Part shown: positions 16,135-25,085 of the stretch, in pieces | Position numbering within the stretch: position 1 is the stretch's first letter | Layout: each line of letters begins with the position of its first letter | NCBI RefSeq assembly: GCF_013372225.1 | Contig: NZ_CP053832.1 | Span: forward strand, 1,178,001 to 1,242,000 | DNA: 64,000 nt | Direction: 5' to 3' | Origin: Campylobacter ureolyticus | GTDB taxonomy: Bacteria; Campylobacterota; Campylobacteria; Campylobacterales; Campylobacteraceae | Program-made: the position numbers and the translations under genes | Notes under the pieces: model-generated | Databases searched by the model: none | The model's input: the letters and a program-made list of their open reading frames with translations, nothing else | What the model was told of the DNA's origin: nothing

Positions 16135-17269
16135 TTAAAATTCAAGTATAAATTTAGTTTTATTGTCATCTGCTTTGCATGAAATTTTATAATTAAGCTC
16201 ATCGCTGTATTTTTTAACCAAGCTTAGTCCTATTCCAAAACCAGCTTGAGCTTTGCTAAATCTTGCATATTTTTTAAAAATATCATTTAAATTTTTAGCT
16301 TCTATTTTTTCTCCAAAATTTAAAATTTCAAATTTATTTTTATCTAAAAAAAGAGAAATTTTACTATTTTCATCGCTATATTTTATAGCATTTGAGATTA
16401 AATTATCAAAAATTACATCAAGTTTTTTTATATCAGTTTTTTAAAGCCACGTTATTTAAATTTGAATCAAAACTTAAATTTTTTTCACTCATCATAGGGC
16501 TAAAATAACTTATCTTTTCTTTTAAAAAGTCCTTTAAATTTATAAATTCTAAATTGTTTGGTAAATTTTTTAAGGTTAGATTTATTAGCTTATCGTTTAA
16601 GCTAGATAAATTATTGGAGGCTTTTTTTATATTTAAAAGATATTTTTTTGGATTTTTGTCAAACATTTCAATACTCATCAAAATCACACTTAATGGTGTA
16701 TTTATATCATGAGTTGCATTTTCTATAAAAGAATTTAAAGATGAAATTTTATCAAATAAAGGTCTAAGTGAAAGGCGAATTATAAAATATCCAACAAAAG
16801 ATAAAAATATAAAAGAAAATATAAAAATAATTGAAATTTTAATAAAAAGAAGATTTATTTCTTTTTTATAGGTTTTATCTTTTAAAATTACATTATAGTT
16901 TAAAACTCTTTTTTTAGCATGTATATTATCTGATAAATAAAACTCTTTATTTGATATAAAAATATGCTTACTAATTTGTTTTAAGTCTTTTTTATCATTT
17001 AAAACAAAGTCTTTTTTTAAAATTTCTCCAGAATTTAAATCTTTTATAAAAAATAAAATATCTCCATTTTGAGTAAAATCATAGTTTAAAATACTATTTT
17101 GTGTCTTTACTAAAAAATTTAACTCTTTTAAAATACTTGAAAGCTCAAAACTGTTTTTTTGAATAATTAATTTTAAATTTGAATCGTATAAAGTTTTCAT
17201 GAAAAAAATCAAACACAAAAAACTACTAACAAAATAAAGCAAAAAAATAGGAAATATAAATTTACGCAT
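16135..17269 (-). pseudogene. Sensor histidine kinase, broken between DHp and ATPase domains
   Basis: The first frame (17269 to 16433) has a membrane helix, a periplasmic domain of about 110 residues, a second helix and a DHp domain with the phospho-acceptor His in ENATHDINTPLSV. It stops after NNVALKN. The ATP-binding half follows in another frame to TAA 16135-16137: DNLISNAIKYS (N box) and GFGIGLSLVKKY (G box). Adding one base to the T6 run at 16437-16442 joins them as ALKKTDIKKLDVIFDN. As written the kinase has no catalytic domain. It overlaps its response regulator by eight bases. Confidence 0.85.
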
Positions 17270-17921
17270 AAATATACCCTACTTTTGGTCTTGAGACTAT
17301 TTTTTTCCCTAAGTATTTACGAAGATTTCTTATATAAACTCTTAGACTTAATTCGCTTGGAATTTCATCATAATCCCAAATTGAACTATAAATTTCTTCT
17401 CTAGTTAAAACACAGTTTTTGTTTTGTAAAAAAAGAGCTAAAAGGCGACTTTCTTTATTTGATAAATTAACAGCTTTGCCATTTTTATAAAGTGTTTTTT
17501 TATAAATATCAAAACTAAGATTATCTCCAAGATCTTCTATTTGATTAGTTTTGTGTGCATAATTTCGCTTTATTAAGTTATTTACTCTAAGAAGAAGTTC
17601 TGCTAGTTCAAATGGCTTTTTTAAATAATCATCACAGCCACTTAAAAAGCCTTTATTTAAATCTTTTATATCATTTAATGAAGTTGTAAATATACAAGGC
17701 GTTAGCTTGTTTGCATTTCTAAGCTCTTCTAGTAGCTCAAATCCATTTCCACCAATTACCTTAACATCAAAAATCCAAAGATCAAAGTCATTTTCATAAG
17801 CTAAATTTAAAGCTTTTTCATAACTTTTTACTGAAGTTGTTTCGTGATGATTTGCGTTTAAGTATTCGCAAATCATCTCATTTAGCATACTTTCATCTTC
17901 TAAAACTAATATTTTAGACAA
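17262..17921 (-). CDS. OmpR-family response regulator
   Basis: 219 residues. The receiver has acidic EDE near the start, the phospho-acceptor in LWIFDVKVIGG, the Thr/Ser switch CIFTTSLND and Lys in DYLKKPFE. The C-terminal winged helix ends VYIRNLRKYLGKKIVSRPKVGYIY. It binds DNA as a dimer and is partnered by the adjacent kinase. It starts three bases after the Cys-rich secreted protein gene, so that protein, regulator and kinase form one operon. The secreted protein is a likely signal carrier or target. Confidence 0.92.
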   Translation of the reverse strand: MSKILVLEDESMLNEMICEYLNANHHETTSVKSYEKALNLAYENDFDLWIFDVKVIGGNGFELLEELRNANKLTPCIFTTSLNDIKDLNKGFLSGCDDYLKKPFELAELLLRVNNLIKRNYAHKTNQIEDLGDNLSFDIYKKTLYKNGKAVNLSNKESRLLALFLQNKNCVLTREEIYSSIWDYDEIPSELSLRVYIRNLRKYLGKKIVSRPKVGYIYA

Positions 17922-17924
17922 TTT

Positions 17925-18473
17925 TTAGCACCCACATTTTCTTTGCTTTTTAGGGCAGTTATCAAAGTCTTTTGTGCAGTCATTATGTTTTTTGCAGCTG
18001 TAGTTTTGATCCATTTTTTGACATTTTTTGCCTGTTTTTGGGCACTCAAAACCTTTATTGCAACCTTTTAAATTATTTTGACAACCTTCAAAATTTCCCG
18101 CTATGTTTTGGCTATGCGCACAAGAGTTTCTTTTAGCATGAAAGTCATTTTTTAGATATTTTGAGCAAATTTTCATATCAAATTTAGCTCTATCATCTTT
18201 GCTTAACTTGGCTAATTCATCATAAGTTTTTATATAAATTTCATTTTTAAAAACTCTTGCTTCTTCTTTTGACTTTCCTTTTAAATTTTCTTTCATTTTA
18301 TTATGAAAACTTAAGCATTCTTTGCTCATATCAAGCCCATCAACACTTGCTTTTTTCTTTATTTCAAACCCTGCTTTTGATAATGAATCTACATCTCCAA
18401 CTTTAATTTCATCGACGCTGTTTGCAAAGCAAAATCCTAATGTAATAAATAATGTTAAAATTAACTTTTTCAT
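17925..18473 (-). CDS. Secreted Cys/Lys-rich protein in a two-component operon
   Basis: 182 residues with a clear signal peptide (KKLILTLFITLGFCFA). The middle is helical and charged (KGKSKEEARVFKNEIY). The last 70 residues hold about ten cysteines in spaced pairs (NSCAHSQN, EGCQNN, KGCNKGFECPKTGKKC, YSCKKHNDC, DNCPKKQRKCGC). The protein would be periplasmic, and such a tail suggests metal binding or a disulfide-rich fold. First gene of the operon with the response regulator and kinase at 16135-17921, it may be a metal or redox sensor accessory. No family recognised. Confidence 0.7.
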   Translation of the reverse strand: MKKLILTLFITLGFCFANSVDEIKVGDVDSLSKAGFEIKKKASVDGLDMSKECLSFHNKMKENLKGKSKEEARVFKNEIYIKTYDELAKLSKDDRAKFDMKICSKYLKNDFHAKRNSCAHSQNIAGNFEGCQNNLKGCNKGFECPKTGKKCQKMDQNYSCKKHNDCTKDFDNCPKKQRKCGC

Positions 18474-18546
18474 TTTTTTCTCCTTAATTTTTAATTTGAA
18501 TTATTTTATATAAATTTTGTGAAGTAAATGTTAATTTAAACTTACT

Positions 18547-19361
18547 CTACTCATCAAATAGTGCATAATTTATAGCCTCTATGAATTTTAAAGGCTCAAC
18601 GCTATTTGCATTTACCATTATTCCAAAATGAAGATGAGGCCCACTTACTCTTCCTGTTGCGCCACTAAGTCCGATAACTTCACCTTTTTTAACTAAATTT
18701 CCAACCTCTACATTAATTTTACTTAAATGATAATATTGTGAGTAAATTCCGCCACCGTGATTAATCACAACTGAATTTCCAGCATAAAATCTCTCTTTTG
18801 CTATCATTACAACCCCGTCATTAGCAGCCTTTATAGGAGTTCCAACGCTAGCTCTAAAATCAGTCCCTGAGTGATAACTTTTTAAATTTCCATTAAAAAC
18901 CCTTGCATTGCCAAAATTTGATGTAATAACTGAATTCATAGGAAGTTCGAATTTGGAATTAAATAAAAGTTTATCTGTTTTTGTTCTATAAATAGAATAA
19001 GCCTCTTTGCTTTCTTTTTTAATGCGTTTTAAATTTTCTTTATTTGGATTTGCTTTGCTGCTTGAAACAGTTATATTTTCTTTTTTATAACCACCCTCAA
19101 TAAGTTTAAATTTTATAATTTGTTCGTCGTTATTAAATATATGCCTAACAATAATATCATTTTTATTTCTATAATTTGAACTAACAAAAGCTATTTTTTC
19201 ACCTTTTTTAACAGGATTATCAAGCCAAATGCTTTTTTATCATTTATAAAAAGTTCTCCTGCAAACTCTCTATTAACTTTTAGAATTTCAGTCTCTCCAT
19301 TTATAATCTCGTTTGCATTTAAACTTAGCAAAATAGCTAGTAAAATGATGATTTTCCTCAT
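18547..19361 (-). pseudogene. M23 family zinc endopeptidase, frameshifted
   Basis: ATG 19361 begins MRKIIILLAILLSLNA, a signal peptide, and runs to about 19235. The rest is in another frame (IWLDNPVKKGEKIAF) and leads to a full M23 domain at the C-terminus: YHSGTDFRA with the first His and Asp ligands, YYHLSK, and the HLHFG triad. Adding one base to the T6 run at 19233-19238 restores one protein of about 270 residues. It would cut peptide cross-links in peptidoglycan. The catalytic part alone (from Met 18939) has no export signal. It is convergent with nothing and probably monocistronic. Confidence 0.85.
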
Positions 19362-19430
19362 TTTTGCTCCATTTTTATTAAATTTATGTTAAATTCTCAT
19401 CTATTTAAAGACAAAATAAAATTTTATTGT

Positions 19431-19436
19431 TATAAT
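19431..19436 (+). promoter_or_regulatory. -10 element for the SYLF gene
   Basis: TATAAT with an upstream T-rich tract (TTTTATTGT), 33 bases before the start codon, and AAAGGATG as ribosome site. Confidence 0.55.
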
Positions 19437-19469
19437 AACATAAAACTTTATTTCAAAAGGATGTAGGAT

Positions 19470-20177
19470 ATGAAAAAATTATTAGTTTTTGCTTTTGCAT
19501 TTTGCTTAAGCCTTAGTGCAGATGTTTTTCAAAACGAGCAAGTTTATGCTGCTGCAAATGTTGTAAAATCTTTTGGTTGTGATAACAACAACACAGTTTC
19601 TGAAAAATATCTAGAAAACGTCAAAGCTGTTGCAATTATCCCTGATGTAACTAGAACAGGTGCTATTGCTTCAACTCAAAGAGGAAAAGGTGTATTTTCT
19701 ATGAGAGATTTAAATGGAAACTGGACACCACCAATCATGATAACATACTCAAGTTTTGGAGCAGGTCCACAAGTAGGAATAGAATCAGCTGATATGATAC
19801 TACTTTTCCAAACAAGCAAATCTTTTAGAGATATTTTTAAAGGACAAGACTTACTTGGCTTAAATGCAGGTGGAACTATCGGAGAGGGAAGTATGGCAGG
19901 AAGAACTACTGATTTACCTGAAGTTTCAGCTTATATAGTAAAAACCGGTAAAACAAGTGGTGTTTATTTTGGAGCAAGTTTAGATTTTGGAAGAATTATT
20001 ATAGATGATCAAGCTACAAATGATTATTATGAAAGAATCTATGACTACCAAGATATTTTAAATGGCTCTCCAAGAGATTCAAAATATACAAAGATGCTTA
20101 AACATGCTCTTAATGTATATTTAGCAAATGATAGAGAAAAATTTAGATGCGATATTGATAAATTTATCGTTAAATAA
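19470..20177 (+). CDS. SYLF-domain (YSC84-related) lipid-binding protein
   Basis: 235 residues with a signal peptide (LLVFAFAFCLSLSA). VKAVAIIPDVTRTGAIAS, GKGVFSMRDLNGNWTPP and DMILLFQTSKSFRDIF follow in the order of the SYLF/YSC84 (DUF1002-type Ysc84) domain that fills most of the protein. Eukaryotic members bind phosphoinositides; bacterial ones are periplasmic or outer-membrane linked with poorly known roles. It has its own promoter and a terminator 60 bases behind the stop, so it is monocistronic. Confidence 0.85.
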   Translation: MKKLLVFAFAFCLSLSADVFQNEQVYAAANVVKSFGCDNNNTVSEKYLENVKAVAIIPDVTRTGAIASTQRGKGVFSMRDLNGNWTPPIMITYSSFGAGPQVGIESADMILLFQTSKSFRDIFKGQDLLGLNAGGTIGEGSMAGRTTDLPEVSAYIVKTGKTSGVYFGASLDFGRIIIDDQATNDYYERIYDYQDILNGSPRDSKYTKMLKHALNVYLANDREKFRCDIDKFIVK

Positions 20178-20236
20178 AACTTAAAAAGGTAGGATTAATT
20201 TCTTACTTAATTTTTACAAAACACTTTAGACAAAGA

Positions 20237-20262
20237 GCCAAGCATGTTTTAAACTGCTTGGC
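20237..20262. terminator. Hairpin between the SYLF gene and glyS
   Basis: GCCAAGCA (20237-20244) pairs with TGCTTGGC (20255-20262). It sits between convergent genes and may serve both strands. Confidence 0.6.
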
Positions 20263-20272
20263 AAAATATATT

Positions 20273-22294
20273 TTAAAAACTTATCTCTTTTATGTCAGCT
20301 ACTTTTAAAAATGAATTATAAATTTGGCCTATTATTGCAATTCGATTTGCTTTTAAACTTTCATCATCAACATTTATCATAATTTCATCAAAAAACTTAT
20401 CTATTTTTTCTTTTAATCCAAAAAGTTCATTTAAGTAACTTTCGCTATCTTTTAAATCAAGTTTTAAAGAGTTAAATGCATTGTTTAATTCCCTTTCGGC
20501 GTTTTGTGAAATCAAGCTATCATCAACTTTTTTAATTTTTTCATCTTTTATGATATTTGCAAGTCTTTTAAAAGTAGAAAAATTTTCTTTAAAGCTTTCT
20601 TTTTTACTTATTTCATCAAGAGCTAAAATTGAATTATTTAAATTTTTTATATCGCTTTCACCACTTTTTAAACAAGCATTTATGATTGAAATATTTGCAT
20701 CATAAACAGTATTTAATCTATCAAAAATAAAATCTTGTAAAATTTGAAGGTCAAATTTAGTGTAGTTTGGAGAAATTTCTTCTAAAATTTTATTTAAATT
20801 AAAATTTAAATTTTTATTTAGAACTATCTTTATTATACCATTTGCAGCCCTTCTTAAAGCATATGGGTCTTTTGTTCCACTTGGAATTTTTCCCACTGAA
20901 AAAAGCCCCATTAATGAATCAAGCTTAAAGCTAAGTGCAACAATACTACTAAAAATAGAGCTTGGCAACTCACTTTTTTCACCATCAGGTAAATATTGCT
21001 CTTTTATGGCTTTTACAATATTTTCATTTTCTCCCATTGTTTTTGCATAATAACTTCCCATAATTCCTTGAAGCTCGCCAAACTCATCAACCATCAAAGT
21101 TGTAAGATCAGCCTTGCTTAAAATAATTGCTCTTTCTAAAAGTTTTTCATACTCTTTTCCGACCTCTTTTTCAAGCTCGTTTTTATAAAGTTTTGCCAAA
21201 TTTAGAGCAATTTTTATCTCTCTTAACTCCTTATCATAAATCGATCCTAGTTCTTTTATATATAAAACATTTTTTAAGCTATCTGGATTTAGACCGTTTT
21301 TGAGATCGCTTTGCCAAAAAAACATCGCATCACTTAATCTTGCTTTTAAAACTCTTTCATTTCCATTAACAATAAGAGAGTCATCATCACAAACTGCATT
21401 ACTTACAAACACAAAATTGTTAGTTAGTTTGCCATTATTAAAAACTGGGAAATATCTTTGATTTTCTTTCATTGATGTTATTATAACTTCATCTGGAACA
21501 TTTAAAAATTCCTTATCAAACTCCCCTTTTAAAGCAGTTGGGTGTTCGGTTATGGCTATTACTTCATTTAATAAATCTTTATCTTTTTCTATCTCAAATG
21601 AATTATTTTTTTCTAAATTTTTAAACTCATTTAGTATTTTTTCTTCTCTTTTTTTGGAATTTAAAATAATGCCATTTTTTGCAAGTTTTTCGTAATATTC
21701 ATCAGCTGATTTAAACTCAACTAAATCATAACCAAAGCTTCTATGTGGATAAAAAGCAAGTTTTGATCTCACACCATAAATTTGCATTTCAACATTTTCA
21801 TTATCCAGGCAAACTGCTAATGATCTAATAGGTCTTATGAACTCAAATTCTCCATTACCCCATCTCATCTCTTTTCCAAAATGAAGCTCTTTTAAAAAGT
21901 CATTTATCATATCAGATAAAATTTCTTTTACATCTTTTCCTTTTTGAGTATACTCATAGTATAAAAACTCATCATTGCCTATTTTTTTAAATCCAAGTTT
22001 ATCTTCATCTATACCACATTTTTTAGCAAAACTAACTGCGGCCTTACTCCAAATGCCGTCTTTTATAGCTATTCTTTTTGGAGCACCAATTTGTTCTACA
22101 ACTTTATCATCTTGCTTATTTGGAAAATTACTACTATCTAAAACCATTCTTCTAGGAGTAAAATCAAAACTAAAATCAGCTTTTATTTCAAATTTTTCTA
22201 ATACTTTTTGCCATTTTGGTAAAATGTTTTTATACTCCTTTAAAAAAGGAATTGCTGGGAGTTCTTCAACTCCAATTTCAATCAATAATCTCAT
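20273..22294 (-). CDS. glyS: Glycine--tRNA ligase beta subunit
   Basis: 673 residues, normal for the bacterial alpha2beta2 type. Landmarks are LLIEIGVEELPAIPF at the N-terminus, FTPRRMVLDSSNFP, EITEHPTALKGEFDKEFL-like sequence, SIFSSIVALSFKLDSLMGLF and the C-terminal DALR-like anticodon-binding helices. It works with the alpha subunit (glyQ, not here) to charge tRNA-Gly. The start lies 17 bases inside the end of a 40-residue membrane-peptide gene, so its translation may depend on that peptide. Confidence 0.95.
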   Translation of the reverse strand: MRLLIEIGVEELPAIPFLKEYKNILPKWQKVLEKFEIKADFSFDFTPRRMVLDSSNFPNKQDDKVVEQIGAPKRIAIKDGIWSKAAVSFAKKCGIDEDKLGFKKIGNDEFLYYEYTQKGKDVKEILSDMINDFLKELHFGKEMRWGNGEFEFIRPIRSLAVCLDNENVEMQIYGVRSKLAFYPHRSFGYDLVEFKSADEYYEKLAKNGIILNSKKREEKILNEFKNLEKNNSFEIEKDKDLLNEVIAITEHPTALKGEFDKEFLNVPDEVIITSMKENQRYFPVFNNGKLTNNFVFVSNAVCDDDSLIVNGNERVLKARLSDAMFFWQSDLKNGLNPDSLKNVLYIKELGSIYDKELREIKIALNLAKLYKNELEKEVGKEYEKLLERAIILSKADLTTLMVDEFGELQGIMGSYYAKTMGENENIVKAIKEQYLPDGEKSELPSSIFSSIVALSFKLDSLMGLFSVGKIPSGTKDPYALRRAANGIIKIVLNKNLNFNLNKILEEISPNYTKFDLQILQDFIFDRLNTVYDANISIINACLKSGESDIKNLNNSILALDEISKKESFKENFSTFKRLANIIKDEKIKKVDDSLISQNAERELNNAFNSLKLDLKDSESYLNELFGLKEKIDKFFDEIMINVDDESLKANRIAIIGQIYNSFLKVADIKEISF

Positions 22295-22400
22295 CTTTTT
22301 TCCTATCTTTATTATTTTTATCTAAAATTTGTTTATTCATACCAACTATTAAATATACCACAAAAAGTATAAATAATGTAGTTATAATAAAATTTATCAT
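22278..22400 (-). CDS. 40-residue single-pass membrane peptide
   Basis: MINFIITTLFILFVV then a hydrophilic charged tail (KQILDKNNKDRKKDEIID). Its ATG overlaps the stop of the upstream endonuclease-like gene (ATGA), and its last 17 bases overlap the glyS start in another frame. These overlaps at both ends, plus the clean helix and tail, argue it is translated. It may be a coupling ORF or a small membrane protein. Family not recognised. Confidence 0.55.
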   Translation of the reverse strand: MINFIITTLFILFVVYLIVGMNKQILDKNNKDRKKDEIID

Positions 22401-23713
22401 TTTACAATAAGCTCCTTACTGCCTTTAAAATTTGTTACAAAAACATTCTCAAAGGTCTGATTTTTACCATTATTTATTTTTTTATTAAAACTATGAATTT
22501 TAAATTTGCCAAATTTTGTGTTTATATAGCCATTGAAAACATCACCGTTTATGCTTTTTAAAACATCCCCATGTCTTGAAATTATTGGATTATCAAGCAT
22601 AAAATCAGTCAAATTTCTAACTTTTCCTAATTTTTTTATCTCAAATTTATCAACCTGAAAATTACCATTATGATAATTGGTACTGTAAATTTTAACTTCT
22701 ACTAAATCAGATAGCTCTATAATATTGTTTCTACTAAAAAAATAAACACCTCTTTTATTTTCATCAGCCAAACTAAAGCCAAATTTATCTTTATAAACAA
22801 CAGCTAAGTTTTTTAGCGTCAAAGGAAATAAAACATCATCTTTTTCATAAAAATCATCAATTTTTTTTACATCACTTATAAAATTTGGAGTTTTGTATTT
22901 AGAGTTTGCAACGATAGTAAAAAACAAAGGATAATGGTCTGAAACATTTAAATTTCTATTAAAATATTTTGAATTATTAAAAACATTAAAGCTATTTTTT
23001 TTATAAATTAAATTTGAATCTTTAAAAAAACTTTTACTAAGTAAAATATGATCAATCGCTCGCCCACTAATATGCGAGCTCTTTTTAGAAAAAAATGTGC
23101 TCCATAAATTTACTAAATCATTATTTTTAGATATTTCTGCAACCAATGAATTTGGTTTAAATTCGGTATTAAAATCTCCTAAAACAATAGCATTTTTAGT
23201 ATTTTTAGTGAAATTCTCCAAGGCTTTTGCATTTATCTTTCTCTTATAATCACCATTTTTAAATGTTAACAAGTGAGTTGTAAAAACACTAAATTTCTGA
23301 CCTTCAAATAAAAAATCAGCCTTTAAAATATCCCTTGTTTTAACTTCTGTTATTTTTTTTATAGCTGTACTATAAAAAGGAATTTTTGACATTATTCCGA
23401 CTCCAACTGGGGCTTTTAAATCTTTTGAAAATAAAATATACTTATAGCCAGATTCTTTAGCAAGTTCGTTTAAAACACCTTTATTTTCAATCTCTTGAAG
23501 AGCTATAATATCAGCATTTAAATCCTTTATAATGTTTGAAATATTTTTAAGTTTTGCTCTGAATTTAGCATTATTCCAATTTGTTCTAAAATCATTATAT
23601 TCAGTTCCTTGAATAGTTGCATCAAATAAATTTTCAACATTAAAAGTAGCGATTTTAAGCTCACCAGCAACCAAAAAATAAAAACTAAAAATTAAAGTCA
23701 AAAATAACTTCAT
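22397..23713 (-). CDS. Secreted endonuclease/exonuclease/phosphatase-fold protein
   Basis: 438 residues with signal peptide (LFLTLIFSFYFLVAG). The EEP fold is clear: ATFNVENLFDA, IIALQEIENKG (catalytic Glu), TTHLLTFKNG, ILGDFN-type VLGDFNTEFKPN (Asp/Asn) and the terminal VSDHYPLFF with Asp-His. The last 170 residues form an extra strand-rich domain. It probably hydrolyses nucleic acid or a phospho-substrate outside the cytosol, for nutrient scavenging or DNA degradation. It follows trmL with a four-base overlap. Confidence 0.8.
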   Translation of the reverse strand: MKLFLTLIFSFYFLVAGELKIATFNVENLFDATIQGTEYNDFRTNWNNAKFRAKLKNISNIIKDLNADIIALQEIENKGVLNELAKESGYKYILFSKDLKAPVGVGIMSKIPFYSTAIKKITEVKTRDILKADFLFEGQKFSVFTTHLLTFKNGDYKRKINAKALENFTKNTKNAIVLGDFNTEFKPNSLVAEISKNNDLVNLWSTFFSKKSSHISGRAIDHILLSKSFFKDSNLIYKKNSFNVFNNSKYFNRNLNVSDHYPLFFTIVANSKYKTPNFISDVKKIDDFYEKDDVLFPLTLKNLAVVYKDKFGFSLADENKRGVYFFSRNNIIELSDLVEVKIYSTNYHNGNFQVDKFEIKKLGKVRNLTDFMLDNPIISRHGDVLKSINGDVFNGYINTKFGKFKIHSFNKKINNGKNQTFENVFVTNFKGSKELIVK

Positions 23714-24177
23714 AAGTTAATCTCGCTAAAATTTTGTCTAATTGCCTCGTAAGCAATTATTCCAACACTCATTGCTAAATTTAAACTTCTTCCATTTTTT
23801 CCCATTGGAATTGTTATTGCATTTTGCCAATTTCTTTCCATAAGCCACATCGGAAGACCTGTACTTTCAGCTCCAAAAAGTATAAAATCCCCATCTTCAA
23901 ATTTAACGTCAAAATATTTTTTTTTGGCTTTTGTAGTAGCAAAATAAAATTTATTAAATTTATCCTCATAAAATTTTAAAAACTCATCTAAACTATCCCA
24001 AATAATTGGATCAAGCTTCTTCCAATAGTCCAACCCAGCTCTTCTTACAGCTTTTTCTTCAAGACTAAAAACTGTTGGTTTTATAATATGTAAATTTAAA
24101 TTAGCATTTATACAAAGTCTTCCAATTGCGCCTGTATTTTGCGGTATTTGAGGATTGACTAAAACAATATTAAACAT
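23710..24177 (-). CDS. trmL: tRNA (cytidine(34)-2'-O)-methyltransferase (SPOUT)
   Basis: 155 residues. NIVLVNPQIPQNTGAIGRLC, RRAGLDYWKKLD, ILFGAESTGLPMWLM and ITIPMGKNGRSLNLAMSVG are the TrmL/SpoU signatures, including the trefoil-knot SAM site. It methylates the wobble ribose of tRNA-Leu isoacceptors. It overlaps purU by one base and the nuclease gene by four in the minus-strand run 25016 to 20273. Confidence 0.9.
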   Translation of the reverse strand: MFNIVLVNPQIPQNTGAIGRLCINANLNLHIIKPTVFSLEEKAVRRAGLDYWKKLDPIIWDSLDEFLKFYEDKFNKFYFATTKAKKKYFDVKFEDGDFILFGAESTGLPMWLMERNWQNAITIPMGKNGRSLNLAMSVGIIAYEAIRQNFSEINL

Positions 24178-25016
24178 TAAAAAATCACTGTTTTATTATT
24201 ATAAACAAAAACTCTATCATCAAATACAAGCTCTAACGCGCTTGCAAGAACATTTTTTTCTACATTTCTACCAGCAACTCTCATCTCTTTCCAATTCATT
24301 TCATGATTTACTCTAATTATATCTTGAGTAATAATTGGCCCTTCATCAAGATCATTATTTACAAAATGAGCTGTTGCTCCAACTATTTTAACTCCTCTTT
24401 CAAATGCCTGTTTATAAGGATTTGCACCTATAAATGCAGGTAAAAATGAGTGGTGAATGTTTATGATTTTCTTTTTGTATGCATTTACAAAATTTGGTGA
24501 TAAAATTCTCATATATTTTGCTAAAACTATATAGTCAATATCATACTCTTTTAGTACCTCTAATATCTTTTTTTCATGCTCTAATCGGTCTAAATCTCCG
24601 GCCTCAACACAGTGAAATTTTATACCAAATTTTTCAACCAAATCTCTTAAATCATCATAGTTTGCAATAACAGATAAGATATTTGCATTAATTTCTTTGC
24701 TGTAATTTTTTATTAATAAATCACCAAGACAATGGGTTTCTTTCGTAGCCATAATAACAATATTTTTTTTCTTTGCTTCTATTAGCTCTATGTGAGCTTT
24801 TGAGCCAAGCATCGCACTTAAAAGCCCAGTTAAAGCACACTTATCAATATCTTCATCAGTGTGAATTTCAGCCCTATAAAAAAACTTATTAACTTCATGA
24901 TCTACAAATTCGTGGTTTTTAGCTATATTTAAACCAAATTTAAAAATAACATCTGAAATTCTATAAATTAATCCTTTTTCATCTTCACTGTAAATTTTTA
25001 AAATATACTTTTTCAT
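24177..25016 (-). CDS. purU: Formyltetrahydrofolate deformylase
   Basis: 279 residues. Residues 1-80 are an ACT regulatory domain (SEDEKGLIYRISDVIF). The rest is a formyltransferase fold with NIHHSFLPAFIGANPY (catalytic His) and the Asp in LDEGPIITQDI. It releases formate from 10-formyl-THF to balance one-carbon units, feeding formate to PurT or to formate-based respiration. Normal length. First gene of the purU-trmL-nuclease-peptide-glyS run. Confidence 0.92.
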   Translation of the reverse strand: MKKYILKIYSEDEKGLIYRISDVIFKFGLNIAKNHEFVDHEVNKFFYRAEIHTDEDIDKCALTGLLSAMLGSKAHIELIEAKKKNIVIMATKETHCLGDLLIKNYSKEINANILSVIANYDDLRDLVEKFGIKFHCVEAGDLDRLEHEKKILEVLKEYDIDYIVLAKYMRILSPNFVNAYKKKIINIHHSFLPAFIGANPYKQAFERGVKIVGATAHFVNNDLDEGPIITQDIIRVNHEMNWKEMRVAGRNVEKNVLASALELVFDDRVFVYNNKTVIF

Positions 25017-25085
25017 ATAATTCCTTATAAATAAAGGTATTATTTTACATAAATTTGGATAAATTTATGCTTTGAAACTCTAAAA

